A stretch of 64,000 nucleotides of DNA from the NCBI GenBank assembly GCA_964370165.1, contig CAYJIG010000002.1:1-64000 (forward strand), read 5' to 3'. The notes below the pieces were generated by a model. That model saw nothing but the letters and a program-made list of their open reading frames with translations. It searched no databases and was not told the origin of the DNA. Within the stretch, counting starts at the first letter, position 1. Each line of letters starts with the position of its first letter. The DNA comes from JAAYCI01 sp964370165. GTDB taxonomy: Bacteria; Bacillota; Clostridia; Oscillospirales; Ruminococcaceae. The position numbers and the translations under genes are program-made. Below, in pieces: positions 27,261-36,256 of the stretch.

Positions 27261-28589
27261 ATGAAAAAGAATGAAAACGGCAAGGCACCTCCTAAAAAAA
27301 ACAGAGCTGTAAAACGAGTAAAACCTGCAAAAAAACAAAGAAATAATGCCGGTGAAAATAATGCGGGTGTTCAAAAAAACAGTAATGTGATTATGTATCC
27401 GGGCGTAAATCCAAGCGCTGAAATGCCTAGTGGGAACAATAAAGCGAGAAAGACTAAGAAACAAAACAACAGTCCTAAACCTGCAAAGCCTGCAAAAAGA
27501 CGCAAGCAAAGAAAAATCATGGCCGCTATCGGTCTTTTATTTATTATAGGGCTAGGTGTGTGGCTGTCTGTCACGTTTTTGTTCAAAATCCAAAGGTATG
27601 ATGTACGCGGAGAAAGCCCGTATACACAGCAAGAGCTTGTGGCGGCGTTTGGATATAGCGTGGGTGATAATTTGTATGGGTTTTCTGCGGAAAACGTACA
27701 AGAGCGTATGCAAGCGGCTTTGCCGTATGTAGAGACAATATCAGTGGGCAGAATACCACCGTCTACTGTTGTGTTTGAAGTGGCTCCTGCAATCGAAGTA
27801 TATTATTTGCAGATTTCACAAGAGTTTGTGGTGTTGAGTGAAAGCTATAAAGTATTGCGTAAAACGCAAACTGAGCCGATAGATTTGATTAAAATAGAAG
27901 GACTTCAGTATATAAGGGCAGATGTGGGAAGCCAGCTTGTGTTTGACACAGAAGTGGCGGCTGCTGTGTCTGTGGCGCAGGAAGAACAAGAACAAGAAGA
28001 ACAAGCACAAAGCGAGGATGAACAAAGGCAGGGAGATGTGCCGCCACCATTACCGACACCGGAAGAAGCGCTGGAAATAGCTGCGGCTGAAGCCGAACAA
28101 GAAGCAGCAGAAGGTGAAGATGAAGAAAGTGGTGAAGATGGCGTAGGCGACGAAGCTACAGAAGATGAAAGCGTCGACAGCTCTGATGGTACCGAAAATG
28201 CTGATGATGCTGAAAATACGGAAAATGACGCATCTGATGTAAGCACCACCGAAGAACAGCCACAAGAAGATGAAGAAGAAAAAGAAACAGACCCGGAAGT
28301 AGCAAAAGAAAGCTTTGATGCGTTTAAAGAGTTGTTAAATGCGCTAAAAGAAGAGGGAATAACAGATGTCAACTGGGTGAATGTGGAAGATCCACTGGAT
28401 ATACAGTTCGGCTGGCAAAATCGCGTGACAGTGAAATTGGGCGCAAGAACAGGTCTTTCAGAGAAACTTCACGTCACCCATGTGCTACTTACAGACACAA
28501 CGCAAGGGCTTGTTATGCCGGAAGATACCGGAACACTTGATATGCAGTATTATTTGACCACAGGAAACGGATATTTTATGCCTCAGTAA
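27261..28589 (+). CDS. ftsQ: FtsQ/DivIB division protein with large acidic insert
   Basis: A 442-residue bitopic protein. It has a long basic cytoplasmic tail (residues 1-86, rich in K, N and P), a transmembrane helix (about 87-108), then a POTRA-like region beginning IQRYDVRGESPYTQQELVAA. Residues about 238-346 (27972-28298) are an extremely acidic, low-complexity segment almost free of lysine and arginine, placed inside the extracellular beta domain, which resumes with VNWVNVEDPLDIQFG. FtsQ/DivIB normally has about 260-300 residues, so the insert accounts for the excess. The start at 27261 has AGGAGGTG upstream at slightly long spacing. Confidence 0.85.
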   Translation: MKKNENGKAPPKKNRAVKRVKPAKKQRNNAGENNAGVQKNSNVIMYPGVNPSAEMPSGNNKARKTKKQNNSPKPAKPAKRRKQRKIMAAIGLLFIIGLGVWLSVTFLFKIQRYDVRGESPYTQQELVAAFGYSVGDNLYGFSAENVQERMQAALPYVETISVGRIPPSTVVFEVAPAIEVYYLQISQEFVVLSESYKVLRKTQTEPIDLIKIEGLQYIRADVGSQLVFDTEVAAAVSVAQEEQEQEEQAQSEDEQRQGDVPPPLPTPEEALEIAAAEAEQEAAEGEDEESGEDGVGDEATEDESVDSSDGTENADDAENTENDASDVSTTEEQPQEDEEEKETDPEVAKESFDAFKELLNALKEEGITDVNWVNVEDPLDIQFGWQNRVTVKLGARTGLSEKLHVTHVLLTDTTQGLVMPEDTGTLDMQYYLTTGNGYFMPQ

Positions 28590-28714
28590 ACTTCGTGAAA
28601 AGTTATAGAAAAGTGGTGTTGACACTATATTTTGTGGTCTTGAGGATGATTTTAAGTAAAAAAACAGAGATTTTGTGTTCTTAGTGCCGTAAAAGTATTG
28701 CATATAATAAAAAA

Positions 28715-28743
28715 TTCTGTTAATGTATAGTGTAGGATATAAT
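28715..28743 (+). promoter_or_regulatory. Possible ftsZ promoter
   Basis: TTCTGT (28715-28720), a 17-base spacer and TATAAT (28738-28743), in the 245-base gap before ftsZ. The -35 is weak. A TTGACA at 28619-28624 has no good -10 partner. Confidence 0.4.
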
Positions 28744-28834
28744 ATTTTTAGATGTGAAAATGTCTATATTGGCTTTGTAATATTTAATTGATCGGATGAT
28801 ACAAGCAAATATATCGTGGCAGGGAGGATGAATT

Positions 28835-29923
28835 ATGGCTTTTGTGCTTGACGAAGAAATGCAAAATGTCACTAATATCAAAGTTGTTGGTGTGGGCGGT
28901 GGCGGCGGAAACGCAGTAAATCGCATGATAGAGTACGGCTTGCAAGGTGTGGAGTTCATTACGATGAATACCGACCAGCAGGTACTTTTCAGCTCGCAAT
29001 CCACCCAAAAAGTTCAGCTGGGAGCAAAACTGACACGTGGTAGAGGTGCAGGTGGAGACCCGGAAATTGGCCAGCGCAGTGCAGAAGAGAGCCGTGACGA
29101 GATAGCTGCGGCGCTAAAAGGTGCACAAATGGCGTTTATCACAGCCGGTATGGGCGGTGGTACAGGCACAGGTGCGGCACCGGTAGTGGCCGATATTGCT
29201 AAAGAATCGGGTATTTTGACGGTTGGTATAGTCACAAAACCTTTTAGCTTTGAAGGCCGTATAAAAATGCAGAAAGCAGAAGAGGGTATTCGTGCGCTTT
29301 TAGAGCGTGTGGATAGCATGATTGTTATTCCAAACGAGCGCCTGAAACTGATAAGCCAGGAAAAAATCACCATGGCAAATGCTTTTGCAGCAGCAGACAA
29401 CGTGCTACGTCAGGGTGTGGAAAGTATATCAACACTGGTCAACGTGCCCAGCTTTATCAATCTTGATTTCGCCGATGTGCGCAGTGTTATGCGAAATGCA
29501 GGCCATGCACATATGGGTATCGGCGAGGCCAGAGGCGGTAACATGGCCGAGGATGCAGCGGAAGCAGCCATCACCAGTCCTTTGCTGGAAACAAGCATTG
29601 CAGGTGCACGTGGTGTTATCATTAACATCACTTCTTCACCGGATGTTACATTGGAAGATATGGAGCTGGCAGCGCACAGAATTACAGGTGCAGCGCATCC
29701 CGACGCAAATATTATCTGGGGTACTACATTTGATAGTGAAATGACTGACGTGATGCGTATCACAGTGGTTGCTACCGGTTTTGATAGTGTGGGTGGCAGC
29801 TTGTCAGGTAGTGGTCAGCCTATGTTTGTGTTTGATAGTGACGATGCAGAAAACGTTACTGTTCGTAGCGATGATGACTATTATTCAGATATCATTGATA
29901 TCTTGAACAACAAAAACCCATAG
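28835..29923 (+). CDS. ftsZ: Cell division protein FtsZ
   Basis: The 362-residue tubulin-like GTPase that forms the division ring. It shows the N-terminal VGVGGGGGNAVNRMIEYG, the tubulin signature GGGTGTGAAPVVADIA, the synergy-loop region NLDFADVRSVM and the C-terminal domain. The tail after the globular core is short (about 25 residues) and ends in YYSDIIDILNNKNP, a weak version of the conserved FtsA/SepF-binding peptide. GGGAGG lies upstream of the ATG. No ftsA precedes it, so the membrane anchor is probably SepF, encoded elsewhere. Confidence 0.98.
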   Translation: MAFVLDEEMQNVTNIKVVGVGGGGGNAVNRMIEYGLQGVEFITMNTDQQVLFSSQSTQKVQLGAKLTRGRGAGGDPEIGQRSAEESRDEIAAALKGAQMAFITAGMGGGTGTGAAPVVADIAKESGILTVGIVTKPFSFEGRIKMQKAEEGIRALLERVDSMIVIPNERLKLISQEKITMANAFAAADNVLRQGVESISTLVNVPSFINLDFADVRSVMRNAGHAHMGIGEARGGNMAEDAAEAAITSPLLETSIAGARGVIINITSSPDVTLEDMELAAHRITGAAHPDANIIWGTTFDSEMTDVMRITVVATGFDSVGGSLSGSGQPMFVFDSDDAENVTVRSDDDYYSDIIDILNNKNP

Positions 29924-29946
29924 TAAAGTTAATTAAAATTTGCAAT

Positions 29947-29981
29947 AAAAAGACGTACAGGTTTTCCTGTACGTCTTTTTT
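29947..29981. terminator. Bidirectional terminator after ftsZ
   Basis: GACGTACAGG (29952-29961) pairs with CCTGTACGTC (29966-29975), loop of four T, with five A before and six T after. It ends both ftsZ and the converging rex-ydbC-HD unit. Confidence 0.92.
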
Positions 29982-29992
29982 ATGTATCAAAA

Positions 29993-30571
29993 TTACTTTC
30001 CGACTTGGCTGGTACCTTTTTCGAGTAAATAGCTGGCTTCAAGGTCGGCGATGTGTAACATAACACCTAAAGGGTAATTGCGCCAAGCTTCACTGATGGC
30101 ATAACTACCACCGCGCACAGCTTCATCAAAACCACCCATATGCCACCTGATAGCCACTGCCTCGGCAGGCTTCAAACGCAAGAAACGCTCGATAAGAAAA
30201 ACACTTTTTTCGCCATGACCGTAAGGAAAAGCGTCTTGTACACTGTAAAAAGGCACTTTTTCCCATTTGCCGGTTGCGTCATCTTTTACATTGCGGAAAC
30301 CCGACTTGTAAAAATTGGCCTTGCACAAATCATGAAGTAGCCCGCAGATGGCCATGCTTTCAATATCGGCTTGCTCTGAAAAACGTGTGAGAATGACATT
30401 ACACACATTTACACTGTGCATGACAAGCCCGCTTTCACAAGCGCCATGATAGCGTGTAGAGGCAGGCGCTGTGAAAAAATCGGTGGTTTTCATCCACGCC
30501 AAAAGCTCCGAAGCACCATTTCGTGTGATATGCGTTTCAAACAGCTTGATAAATTCGGCTTTATAGTCCAT
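29993..30571 (-). CDS. HD-domain phosphohydrolase
   Basis: A 192-residue HD-superfamily protein. The metal ligands can be traced as the His in LVMHSVNV, the HD of GLLHDLCKANF, the His of RWHMGGFD and the Asp of MLHIADLEASY. Such proteins act on nucleotides or phosphoesters; the substrate cannot be read from sequence. It is the last of a minus-strand run and lies 38 bases after the YdbC-like gene. Confidence 0.82.
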   Translation of the reverse strand: MDYKAEFIKLFETHITRNGASELLAWMKTTDFFTAPASTRYHGACESGLVMHSVNVCNVILTRFSEQADIESMAICGLLHDLCKANFYKSGFRNVKDDATGKWEKVPFYSVQDAFPYGHGEKSVFLIERFLRLKPAEAVAIRWHMGGFDEAVRGGSYAISEAWRNYPLGVMLHIADLEASYLLEKGTSQVGK

Positions 30572-30609
30572 AAAACACCGCTTTCATATGAAAATAATAG
30601 GGTGCGAAA

Positions 30610-30834
30610 TTATTCGACTTCGAAATCTTCTAAAATGTTTTTAAGGGTGATAAGCTCTTCTTCTGTCAAAGAAACACCCTTACCCATTTTGCTACCATCA
30701 GGGCTCCAGTCGCGAATATCATATTTTGGGTCTCTTTCGTTCCAGCTAATCATGTTTAGTTGCTTTTCCCATCCTTTGGGATTGATGCCTAAAACAGCGA
30801 TTCGTTGTGTGATTTCATATTTAAATTCAGCCAT
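30610..30834 (-). CDS. YdbC/PC4-like ssDNA-binding protein
   Basis: A 74-residue protein of the YdbC family, bacterial relatives of the transcription coactivator PC4 that bind single-stranded DNA as dimers. It has the beta-sheet pattern ITQRIAVLGINPKGWEKQLN, then the WNERDPKYDIRDWSPD loop and a C-terminal helix (SLTEEELITLKNILEDF). TAGGAGG lies before its ATG. It lies 33 bases after rex. Confidence 0.88.
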   Translation of the reverse strand: MAEFKYEITQRIAVLGINPKGWEKQLNMISWNERDPKYDIRDWSPDGSKMGKGVSLTEEELITLKNILEDFEVE

Positions 30835-30867
30835 GTGTAGATCCTCCTATATGTTTTTGTGAAAAAA

Positions 30868-31512
30868 TTATATATCGGTATGACGCATCCTAAAACCTAA
30901 ACTTTGTAAACTATCGCCCAAGTGGACGTTTTCTACCGGAAGTTCGGGTGCCAGTGAAGCAAAATCATAATGTGAAAAGTTCCAAAATCCTTGCAGACCT
31001 AAAGTTAGCAAGGTGGGTGCCATTGCTGACGCGCTTTTTTCCGGTATACATAAAACGGCCAACTGAGGTTGATGCAACTTGCAATAATCAGACAAGCCGG
31101 CGATGTCTTGGACGGTTAAATTGCCAAGAGATGTACCGATTTGATATTCAGAATTGTCAAAAGCAGCCACTAAACTGAAGCCTTGCACAGTGTTATCTAA
31201 AAAACCTGAGATTGCTCGTCCTAGTCGGCCACTGCCTATTAAAATAGCAGATAAGTTTGATGTTCCTATCAAAAGATCGTGTAAGGCTGATGCCAATAAA
31301 TCTACACGGTAGCCCACACCTTGCTGGCCAAACCCACCAAAACAGTTGAGATCTTGGCGCACCTGGCTGGCAGTGGTGCCTAAAAAAGTGCCAAGGTCAC
31401 TGGAAGACACTGTGGAAACACCTGATTTTTGCAATTGAAGCACATGCCGATAATATCTTGGCAAACGCTTGATTACAGGTAATGAAATTTTATTTTGTGA
31501 GTTGTTTTGCAT
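30868..31512 (-). CDS. rex: Redox-sensing repressor Rex
   Basis: A 214-residue Rex, which senses the NADH/NAD+ ratio and represses fermentation and hydrogenase genes when NAD+ is high. A winged-helix domain (LPRYYRHVLQLQ; SSDLGTFLGTTASQVRQDLN) is followed by a Rossmann domain with GSGRLGRAISGF. The usual GQQGVGY turn is present. The start at 31512 has GGAG six bases upstream; an ATG four codons earlier lacks a site. Likely cotranscribed with ydbC and the HD hydrolase. Confidence 0.95.
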   Translation of the reverse strand: MQNNSQNKISLPVIKRLPRYYRHVLQLQKSGVSTVSSSDLGTFLGTTASQVRQDLNCFGGFGQQGVGYRVDLLASALHDLLIGTSNLSAILIGSGRLGRAISGFLDNTVQGFSLVAAFDNSEYQIGTSLGNLTVQDIAGLSDYCKLHQPQLAVLCIPEKSASAMAPTLLTLGLQGFWNFSHYDFASLAPELPVENVHLGDSLQSLGFRMRHTDI

Positions 31513-31583
31513 GTTAGTCTCCATTTTATGTTATAAAAGCGAAGCAAACGATGGCTTTAATAACTAAACTATAAAGATATGTG

Positions 31584-32954
31584 CTAACTATTTGACCTGG
31601 GCTTTGCATCAAAAATCAAATCTGAAAACTCAATAAAGTTTTGGTTTCCGTCCCAATAGTCTTGCTTGGAAATAAGAGCATATTGTAGCATGCTGGCATA
31701 TCCCTCTGTGGCAGTGTCGTCCATTCCGGGAACAGTTGTGTAAGGAATGTTGTTCTTGTCTGCCCAAGCTTGACCGTAGCTTAAAAGAAAATATGTGCTG
31801 TTTTCCGCACAAATGGTGATGTTGTCACCAAGCCTATCCAAAGGCACATTTTGTGCCTCGCCTGTTTCGATATCCACGGTGTAGTCTTCCAGATAGTTGC
31901 TGGTGGAGAACTGAATACGTAACTTGCCATCAAGGATGGTATTGTTGATGGAGGCCTGAACATATCCGCTGGGAGCAAAACCTTGTGCCAGTATACGTTG
32001 CTCGTCAGTGTTTGCGTCAATGCGTAAAACACCAAGCTGAGCATCATCCCACATGTAAATGATATTATCTTGCACACTTACAGACTGAGACTGTGTCCAT
32101 GTAACAACCTCGCGTCCTATGCCTGTGTACATTCCTTGGGCGTATAATGTGAATTGCCTGCTTTCCCATGCGGCGTTGAAGTTAGGATCGTCTACCGGTG
32201 GAAGCACAGTGGTCATTTGAATAAGCGGGCCCATCTCCCAATGACCCTTAATGCTGTATTCATATCCGGGCTCGAACCGACGCACTTCTTCGTATGTCAT
32301 GGTGGTGGTGTCCAGCTGAACCAAAATGGTGGATAAGCTATCATTTAAAGGCTGGCTCATAAGAAAATATAGCATGGAAGATTCCATCAATACAGCACTT
32401 TGGGATATAAACGACCAGTCGCTTGGAAATACACAAGATAAAGGTGAAGTGCCGTCGGGCTCAAAACGGATTATAGAAGGATTGGCTTTTTCGCCAAGAG
32501 ATGCATCGTTTGTGCCTGAATGGAATAAATATAGTTTGTCGCTGATATATTTTGGAATCAACGTACCTGAAATGTTTTCTACACCACCTAAAACGGAGGT
32601 GTCCTGTTTTGATGTGTTTTCAAGTGCTCGCATTTCCAAAGTGGTATAGTCAAAATACAAAATATCAGCTGTGGAATCGGCATAAGTGGCCAAGGTGTAC
32701 CCGCCGTTTTCACTGCCGGTGTATAGGTTTGTTAAGCCGGAAGCAACGCTGACAAGGCTCATTGGCACGTCTTCGGCGGTGGTTTCGGCACTATCAGACG
32801 CAGAAACCGCACCGTCTTGTGTTTGTGCAGCTGCGTCTTCTTGGGTTGGTGCAGCCATTATTATGGAGCGTGAAGACGCACTTTCGGCGGTGCAACCGCA
32901 AAACAATATTGCAACACTTAAAACTAAGAGTGATGCTTTTTTATATAAGTTCAT
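31584..32954 (-). CDS. Putative lipoprotein of unknown function
   Basis: A 456-residue exported protein. The N-terminus MNLYKKASLLVLSVAILFCG followed by Cys is a lipoprotein signal. After a low-complexity linker rich in Ala, Ser, Thr and Asp, the rest is beta-rich with recurring short repeats (GGYTLATYADSTADILYFDY; LSTILVQLDTTTMTYEEVRR), the pattern of a beta-propeller-like domain. No catalytic residues are recognised. It sits between acnA and rex, with gaps of 48 and 71 bases, and may be cotranscribed with them. Confidence 0.75.
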   Translation of the reverse strand: MNLYKKASLLVLSVAILFCGCTAESASSRSIIMAAPTQEDAAAQTQDGAVSASDSAETTAEDVPMSLVSVASGLTNLYTGSENGGYTLATYADSTADILYFDYTTLEMRALENTSKQDTSVLGGVENISGTLIPKYISDKLYLFHSGTNDASLGEKANPSIIRFEPDGTSPLSCVFPSDWSFISQSAVLMESSMLYFLMSQPLNDSLSTILVQLDTTTMTYEEVRRFEPGYEYSIKGHWEMGPLIQMTTVLPPVDDPNFNAAWESRQFTLYAQGMYTGIGREVVTWTQSQSVSVQDNIIYMWDDAQLGVLRIDANTDEQRILAQGFAPSGYVQASINNTILDGKLRIQFSTSNYLEDYTVDIETGEAQNVPLDRLGDNITICAENSTYFLLSYGQAWADKNNIPYTTVPGMDDTATEGYASMLQYALISKQDYWDGNQNFIEFSDLIFDAKPRSNS

Positions 32955-33002
32955 TTTTGTCTCCGAAATGTAAAGAATGATTTTTGTGATAGAAAAATCG
33001 AG

Positions 33003-34937
33003 TTATTTTGCGTTTTCACGGGTATAATTTAACAGTCCGCCTGCTTTGATAATGTCGATTTGACGAGCAGAAATGTCGCAGTTTAGGGTGATTTGCTTGC
33101 CTGTAGCATCGTTTGTAAGCACAAGAGAACCCTTGCTGAGCCCGGATAAAATACCGCTTAAAGTGACTGTATCCATCTCGCCGATGTCGGCTAAATCAGC
33201 CTCGTTTGCAAACTCCAGTGGTAATATACCTGCGTTGACCAAGTTTGCCTTGTGAATACGTGCAAAACTTTGAACAATAACAGCGCGGATACCAAGATAT
33301 AGCGGAACCAGTGCGGCATGCTCACGTGAAGAGCCTTGGCCGTAGTTTTGGCCACCAATGATAAATCCGCCATCTGTGCTGTCTAAAGCACGGCTTGGGA
33401 AATCGGGGTCAACACCTTCAAAGCAATATTGTGAAAGATGCGGGATATTGCTACGGAAAGGCAATATTTTTGCGCCGGCCGGCATGATGTGGTCGGTGGT
33501 GATGTTATCGCCTACCTTCAGCAAAACAGGTAAAGTGAGGCTGTCGGGCAAAGACTTTGCTTGCGGCAAGGGCTTGATATTTGGGCCACGAACAATCTCT
33601 ACTGATTCATACTCACCCTCAGAAGCCGGTAAGTCTATCATGTTGTCGTTGATGGTGAATTCTTTAGGCATCTCAAAATTGTCTATTGCAGGTAAAGTGC
33701 GTGGGTCTGCGATGTGTCCGCATAGTGCGGCAGCCACAGCAACCTCGGGACTGACAAGGTATACTTGCGCGTCTGCGGTTCCGCTTCTGCCTTCAAAGTT
33801 TCGGTTGAAAGTACGAAGGGAAACGCCGGCGCTTGGTGGGCTTTGGCCCATACCGATACAAGGTCCGCATGTACATTCCAGTAAACGTGCGCCACTGCCG
33901 AGTATGTCGGCCAAAGCACCGTTTTCACTTAGCATCTCAAGTACTTGACGGCTACCGGGTGAAATGGTGAGAGAAACGGTGTCTTTCACGGTTTTGCCCT
34001 TCAGCATGCGTGCTACCGTCATTAAATCGGCCAAAGAAGAGTTGGTACAGCTGCCGATACATACTTGGTCTACCTTGATGTGTGAGAGCTCTGTCACCGG
34101 AACTACGGCATCGGGACTGTGCGGACATGCCGCCAGTGGCACTAGTGTAGAAAGATCGATGGTGTAACGCTCGTCATACACGGCATCATCGTCGGCACAC
34201 AGCGGTGTGAAATCTTTTTCTCTGCCTTGCGCTGCAAGGAACAAGCGTGTGTTTTCATCTGAGGGGAACAAAGATGTGGTGGCGCCCAGCTCGGCGCCCA
34301 TGTTTGTGATGGTGGCACGCTGAGGAACGCTTAAAGATGCCACGCCTTCGCCGGTATACTCAATGATTTTACCAACGCCACCCTTCACAGAAAGAAGACG
34401 CAGTACTTCAAGAATGATATCTTTTGCGCTGACAAATGCAGGCAAGCTACCCAAAAGCTCGATGCGTACGGATTTTGGGTATGGGATATAGTATGCGCCA
34501 CCGCCCATGGCCACGGCTACATCAAGCCCACCACTGCCCATGGCAAGCATGCCGATACCGCCGGCTGTTGGGGTGTGGCTGTCGCTACCAATAAGGGTTT
34601 TACCGGGTGCGGCAAAGCGTTCAAGGTGTACCTGATGGCAGATACCACATCCGGGGCGTGCATATCGTACACCTGTTTTTTTTGTAAGGGTGCGAATAAA
34701 AGCATGATCATCGGCATTCATGAATCCGCTTTGAAGGGTATTGTGGTCGATATATGCCACAGATAGCTCGGTTTTCACACGAGGTATGCCCATAGCCTCA
34801 AATTCTAAATAAGCCATGGTTCCTGTGGCGTCTTGGGTAAGAGTTTGATCAATACGCAGACCTACTTCATTGCCGACAGACATTTGCCCATCCACCAGGT
34901 GTGCAGAAATTATTTTTTGTGCCATGGTTTGACTCAT
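33003..34937 (-). CDS. acnA: Aconitate hydratase
   Basis: A 644-residue aconitase of the shorter bacterial type, isomerising citrate and isocitrate. The [4Fe-4S] ligands are visible in IGSCTNSSL and LECTCGPCIGMG; other marks are GSDSHTPTAGGIGMLAMG and the swivel-domain QNYGQGSSREHAALVP. ORF start: ATG at 34937 has AGGAG seven bases away; an ATG six bases earlier is too close to it. No citrate synthase or isocitrate dehydrogenase lies nearby, so it presumably serves 2-oxoglutarate/glutamate synthesis. The homologous family also includes isopropylmalate and homoaconitate isomerases, but the fused large-plus-small layout favours aconitase. Confidence 0.9.
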   Translation of the reverse strand: MSQTMAQKIISAHLVDGQMSVGNEVGLRIDQTLTQDATGTMAYLEFEAMGIPRVKTELSVAYIDHNTLQSGFMNADDHAFIRTLTKKTGVRYARPGCGICHQVHLERFAAPGKTLIGSDSHTPTAGGIGMLAMGSGGLDVAVAMGGGAYYIPYPKSVRIELLGSLPAFVSAKDIILEVLRLLSVKGGVGKIIEYTGEGVASLSVPQRATITNMGAELGATTSLFPSDENTRLFLAAQGREKDFTPLCADDDAVYDERYTIDLSTLVPLAACPHSPDAVVPVTELSHIKVDQVCIGSCTNSSLADLMTVARMLKGKTVKDTVSLTISPGSRQVLEMLSENGALADILGSGARLLECTCGPCIGMGQSPPSAGVSLRTFNRNFEGRSGTADAQVYLVSPEVAVAAALCGHIADPRTLPAIDNFEMPKEFTINDNMIDLPASEGEYESVEIVRGPNIKPLPQAKSLPDSLTLPVLLKVGDNITTDHIMPAGAKILPFRSNIPHLSQYCFEGVDPDFPSRALDSTDGGFIIGGQNYGQGSSREHAALVPLYLGIRAVIVQSFARIHKANLVNAGILPLEFANEADLADIGEMDTVTLSGILSGLSKGSLVLTNDATGKQITLNCDISARQIDIIKAGGLLNYTRENAK

Positions 34938-35049
34938 AAACATTCTCCTATACTATATAAAATAGAAAATAGCCTCTGTAAAAACAGGGCCAGTATATAT
35001 TTAAAATACGTACACGTGTCTGACAAAATAAATAACCTTTTGTCTAATT

Positions 35050-35078
35050 ACTATACTGTATATATAAAGGATTGTCAA
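35050..35078 (-). promoter_or_regulatory. Strong promoter of the acnA unit
   Basis: On the minus strand TTGACA (35078-35073), a 17-base spacer and TATAGT (35055-35050). The transcript would carry a leader of about 105 bases before acnA in which I see no clear structure. Confidence 0.8.
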
Positions 35079-35139
35079 TTATGTGTGGATGTAGTGGATA
35101 CAGAAATAAAATAGCATATTTATTTTATCATGTGTGACT

Positions 35140-35167
35140 TTGCCTTATGGGTAAAATGTGGTATAAT
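35140..35167 (+). promoter_or_regulatory. Possible uppP promoter
   Basis: TTGCCT (35140-35145), a 16-base spacer and TATAAT (35162-35167). Good -10, weak -35. Confidence 0.45.
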
Positions 35168-35236
35168 AAATGATGGTATATAAATATGTTGTGTTGATGC
35201 AGATTACCTTGTCTGTGGCATTAGAAGGATGGTTAA

Positions 35237-36187
35237 ATGACGATTTTAGATGGACTATTAATGGGGATAATCCAAGGCCTGACAGAGTTTTTACCTGTTA
35301 GTAGCAGTGGACATCTTTCCTTATATCAATATATTGTCGGCACAGGCGATGAAGGCGGGTTGTTTTTTTCGCTGATGCTACATCTGGGGACGTTGGCTTC
35401 GGTTATTGCGGCCTATTATGAAGATCTTTGGAAAATGGCAAAAGAAGTGGTAGTGCTTTGTAAAGATCTGTTTTCGGGTCAGTTTACATTTAAAACAGAT
35501 AACATGCACAGAAAGCTTTTATACATGCTGTTTTTTGCGTGCTTGCCGCTGTTTTTGGTTTTGCCGATAAATCAGCTTGTCAGCAACGTGTCCTCGGACT
35601 CAGACATTGTGGTGGAAGGCGTTTGCTTTTTGATAACAGCGGCGTTGTTATTTTTAGCATGCAAAGCACCAAAAGGTAGGGCAGGAATTCGCAGTATGAA
35701 ACCAATGCACGCCATGATTATAGGCGTATTTCAGGCCGTGGCGTCATTTCCAGGTATATCACGCTCAGGTGCTACCATATCATCGGGACTGGTGATGGGA
35801 TTCAACAGAGAAATAATGGTGAAGTTTTCCTTTCTGCTAGGAATCCCGGCTATATTGGGCGGTGTGGTATTTGAAATCTCAGACGCAGTAGCAGAAAATG
35901 CCGAGGTGCAGTTTTTTCCACTGGTGGTAGGAGTTATTGCTTCGGCAGTGGTGGGATATGGCGCTATCAGGCTTATAGGATATTTAGTGCTTAGTAATAA
36001 GTTTGTGATTTTCGCATGGTACACGTTGATTTTAGGGATTATTGTGATTGTAATTGGCATTATTGGCCATGTGGCAGGCTGGGGTGATGGAATGACGGCA
36101 TCTTCTGAGCTGGCAAGCAGTGTGGCGGCTTCGGTGACGTCTGCATCAGATTCAGTGTCGCAAATATCGAGTTCGATGGCCGCCTAA
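35237..36187 (+). CDS. uppP: Undecaprenyl-diphosphatase UppP (BacA)
   Basis: A 316-residue polytopic membrane enzyme that converts undecaprenyl diphosphate to the monophosphate, recycling the carrier for wall synthesis. Signature motifs GLTEFLPVSSSGHL (near residue 15) and SFPGISRSGATI (near 175) are intact. About eight transmembrane helices. The family is usually about 270 residues; here a Ser/Ala-rich tail of about 30 residues follows the last helix. AGAAGGA lies before the ATG. Overproduction of this family gives bacitracin resistance. Confidence 0.96.
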   Translation: MTILDGLLMGIIQGLTEFLPVSSSGHLSLYQYIVGTGDEGGLFFSLMLHLGTLASVIAAYYEDLWKMAKEVVVLCKDLFSGQFTFKTDNMHRKLLYMLFFACLPLFLVLPINQLVSNVSSDSDIVVEGVCFLITAALLFLACKAPKGRAGIRSMKPMHAMIIGVFQAVASFPGISRSGATISSGLVMGFNREIMVKFSFLLGIPAILGGVVFEISDAVAENAEVQFFPLVVGVIASAVVGYGAIRLIGYLVLSNKFVIFAWYTLILGIIVIVIGIIGHVAGWGDGMTASSELASSVAASVTSASDSVSQISSSMAA

Positions 36188-36256
36188 ACAAGTATATTGC
36201 TATAAACATACGTAAAGATAATATTTAGAAACGTGAAATAGGAGAAATGCAGGTTA

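Noticed and set aside
28619..28648. TTGACA as ftsZ -35
   Set aside because: No -10-like sequence at 16-18 bases; the TATAAT at 28738 is too far.
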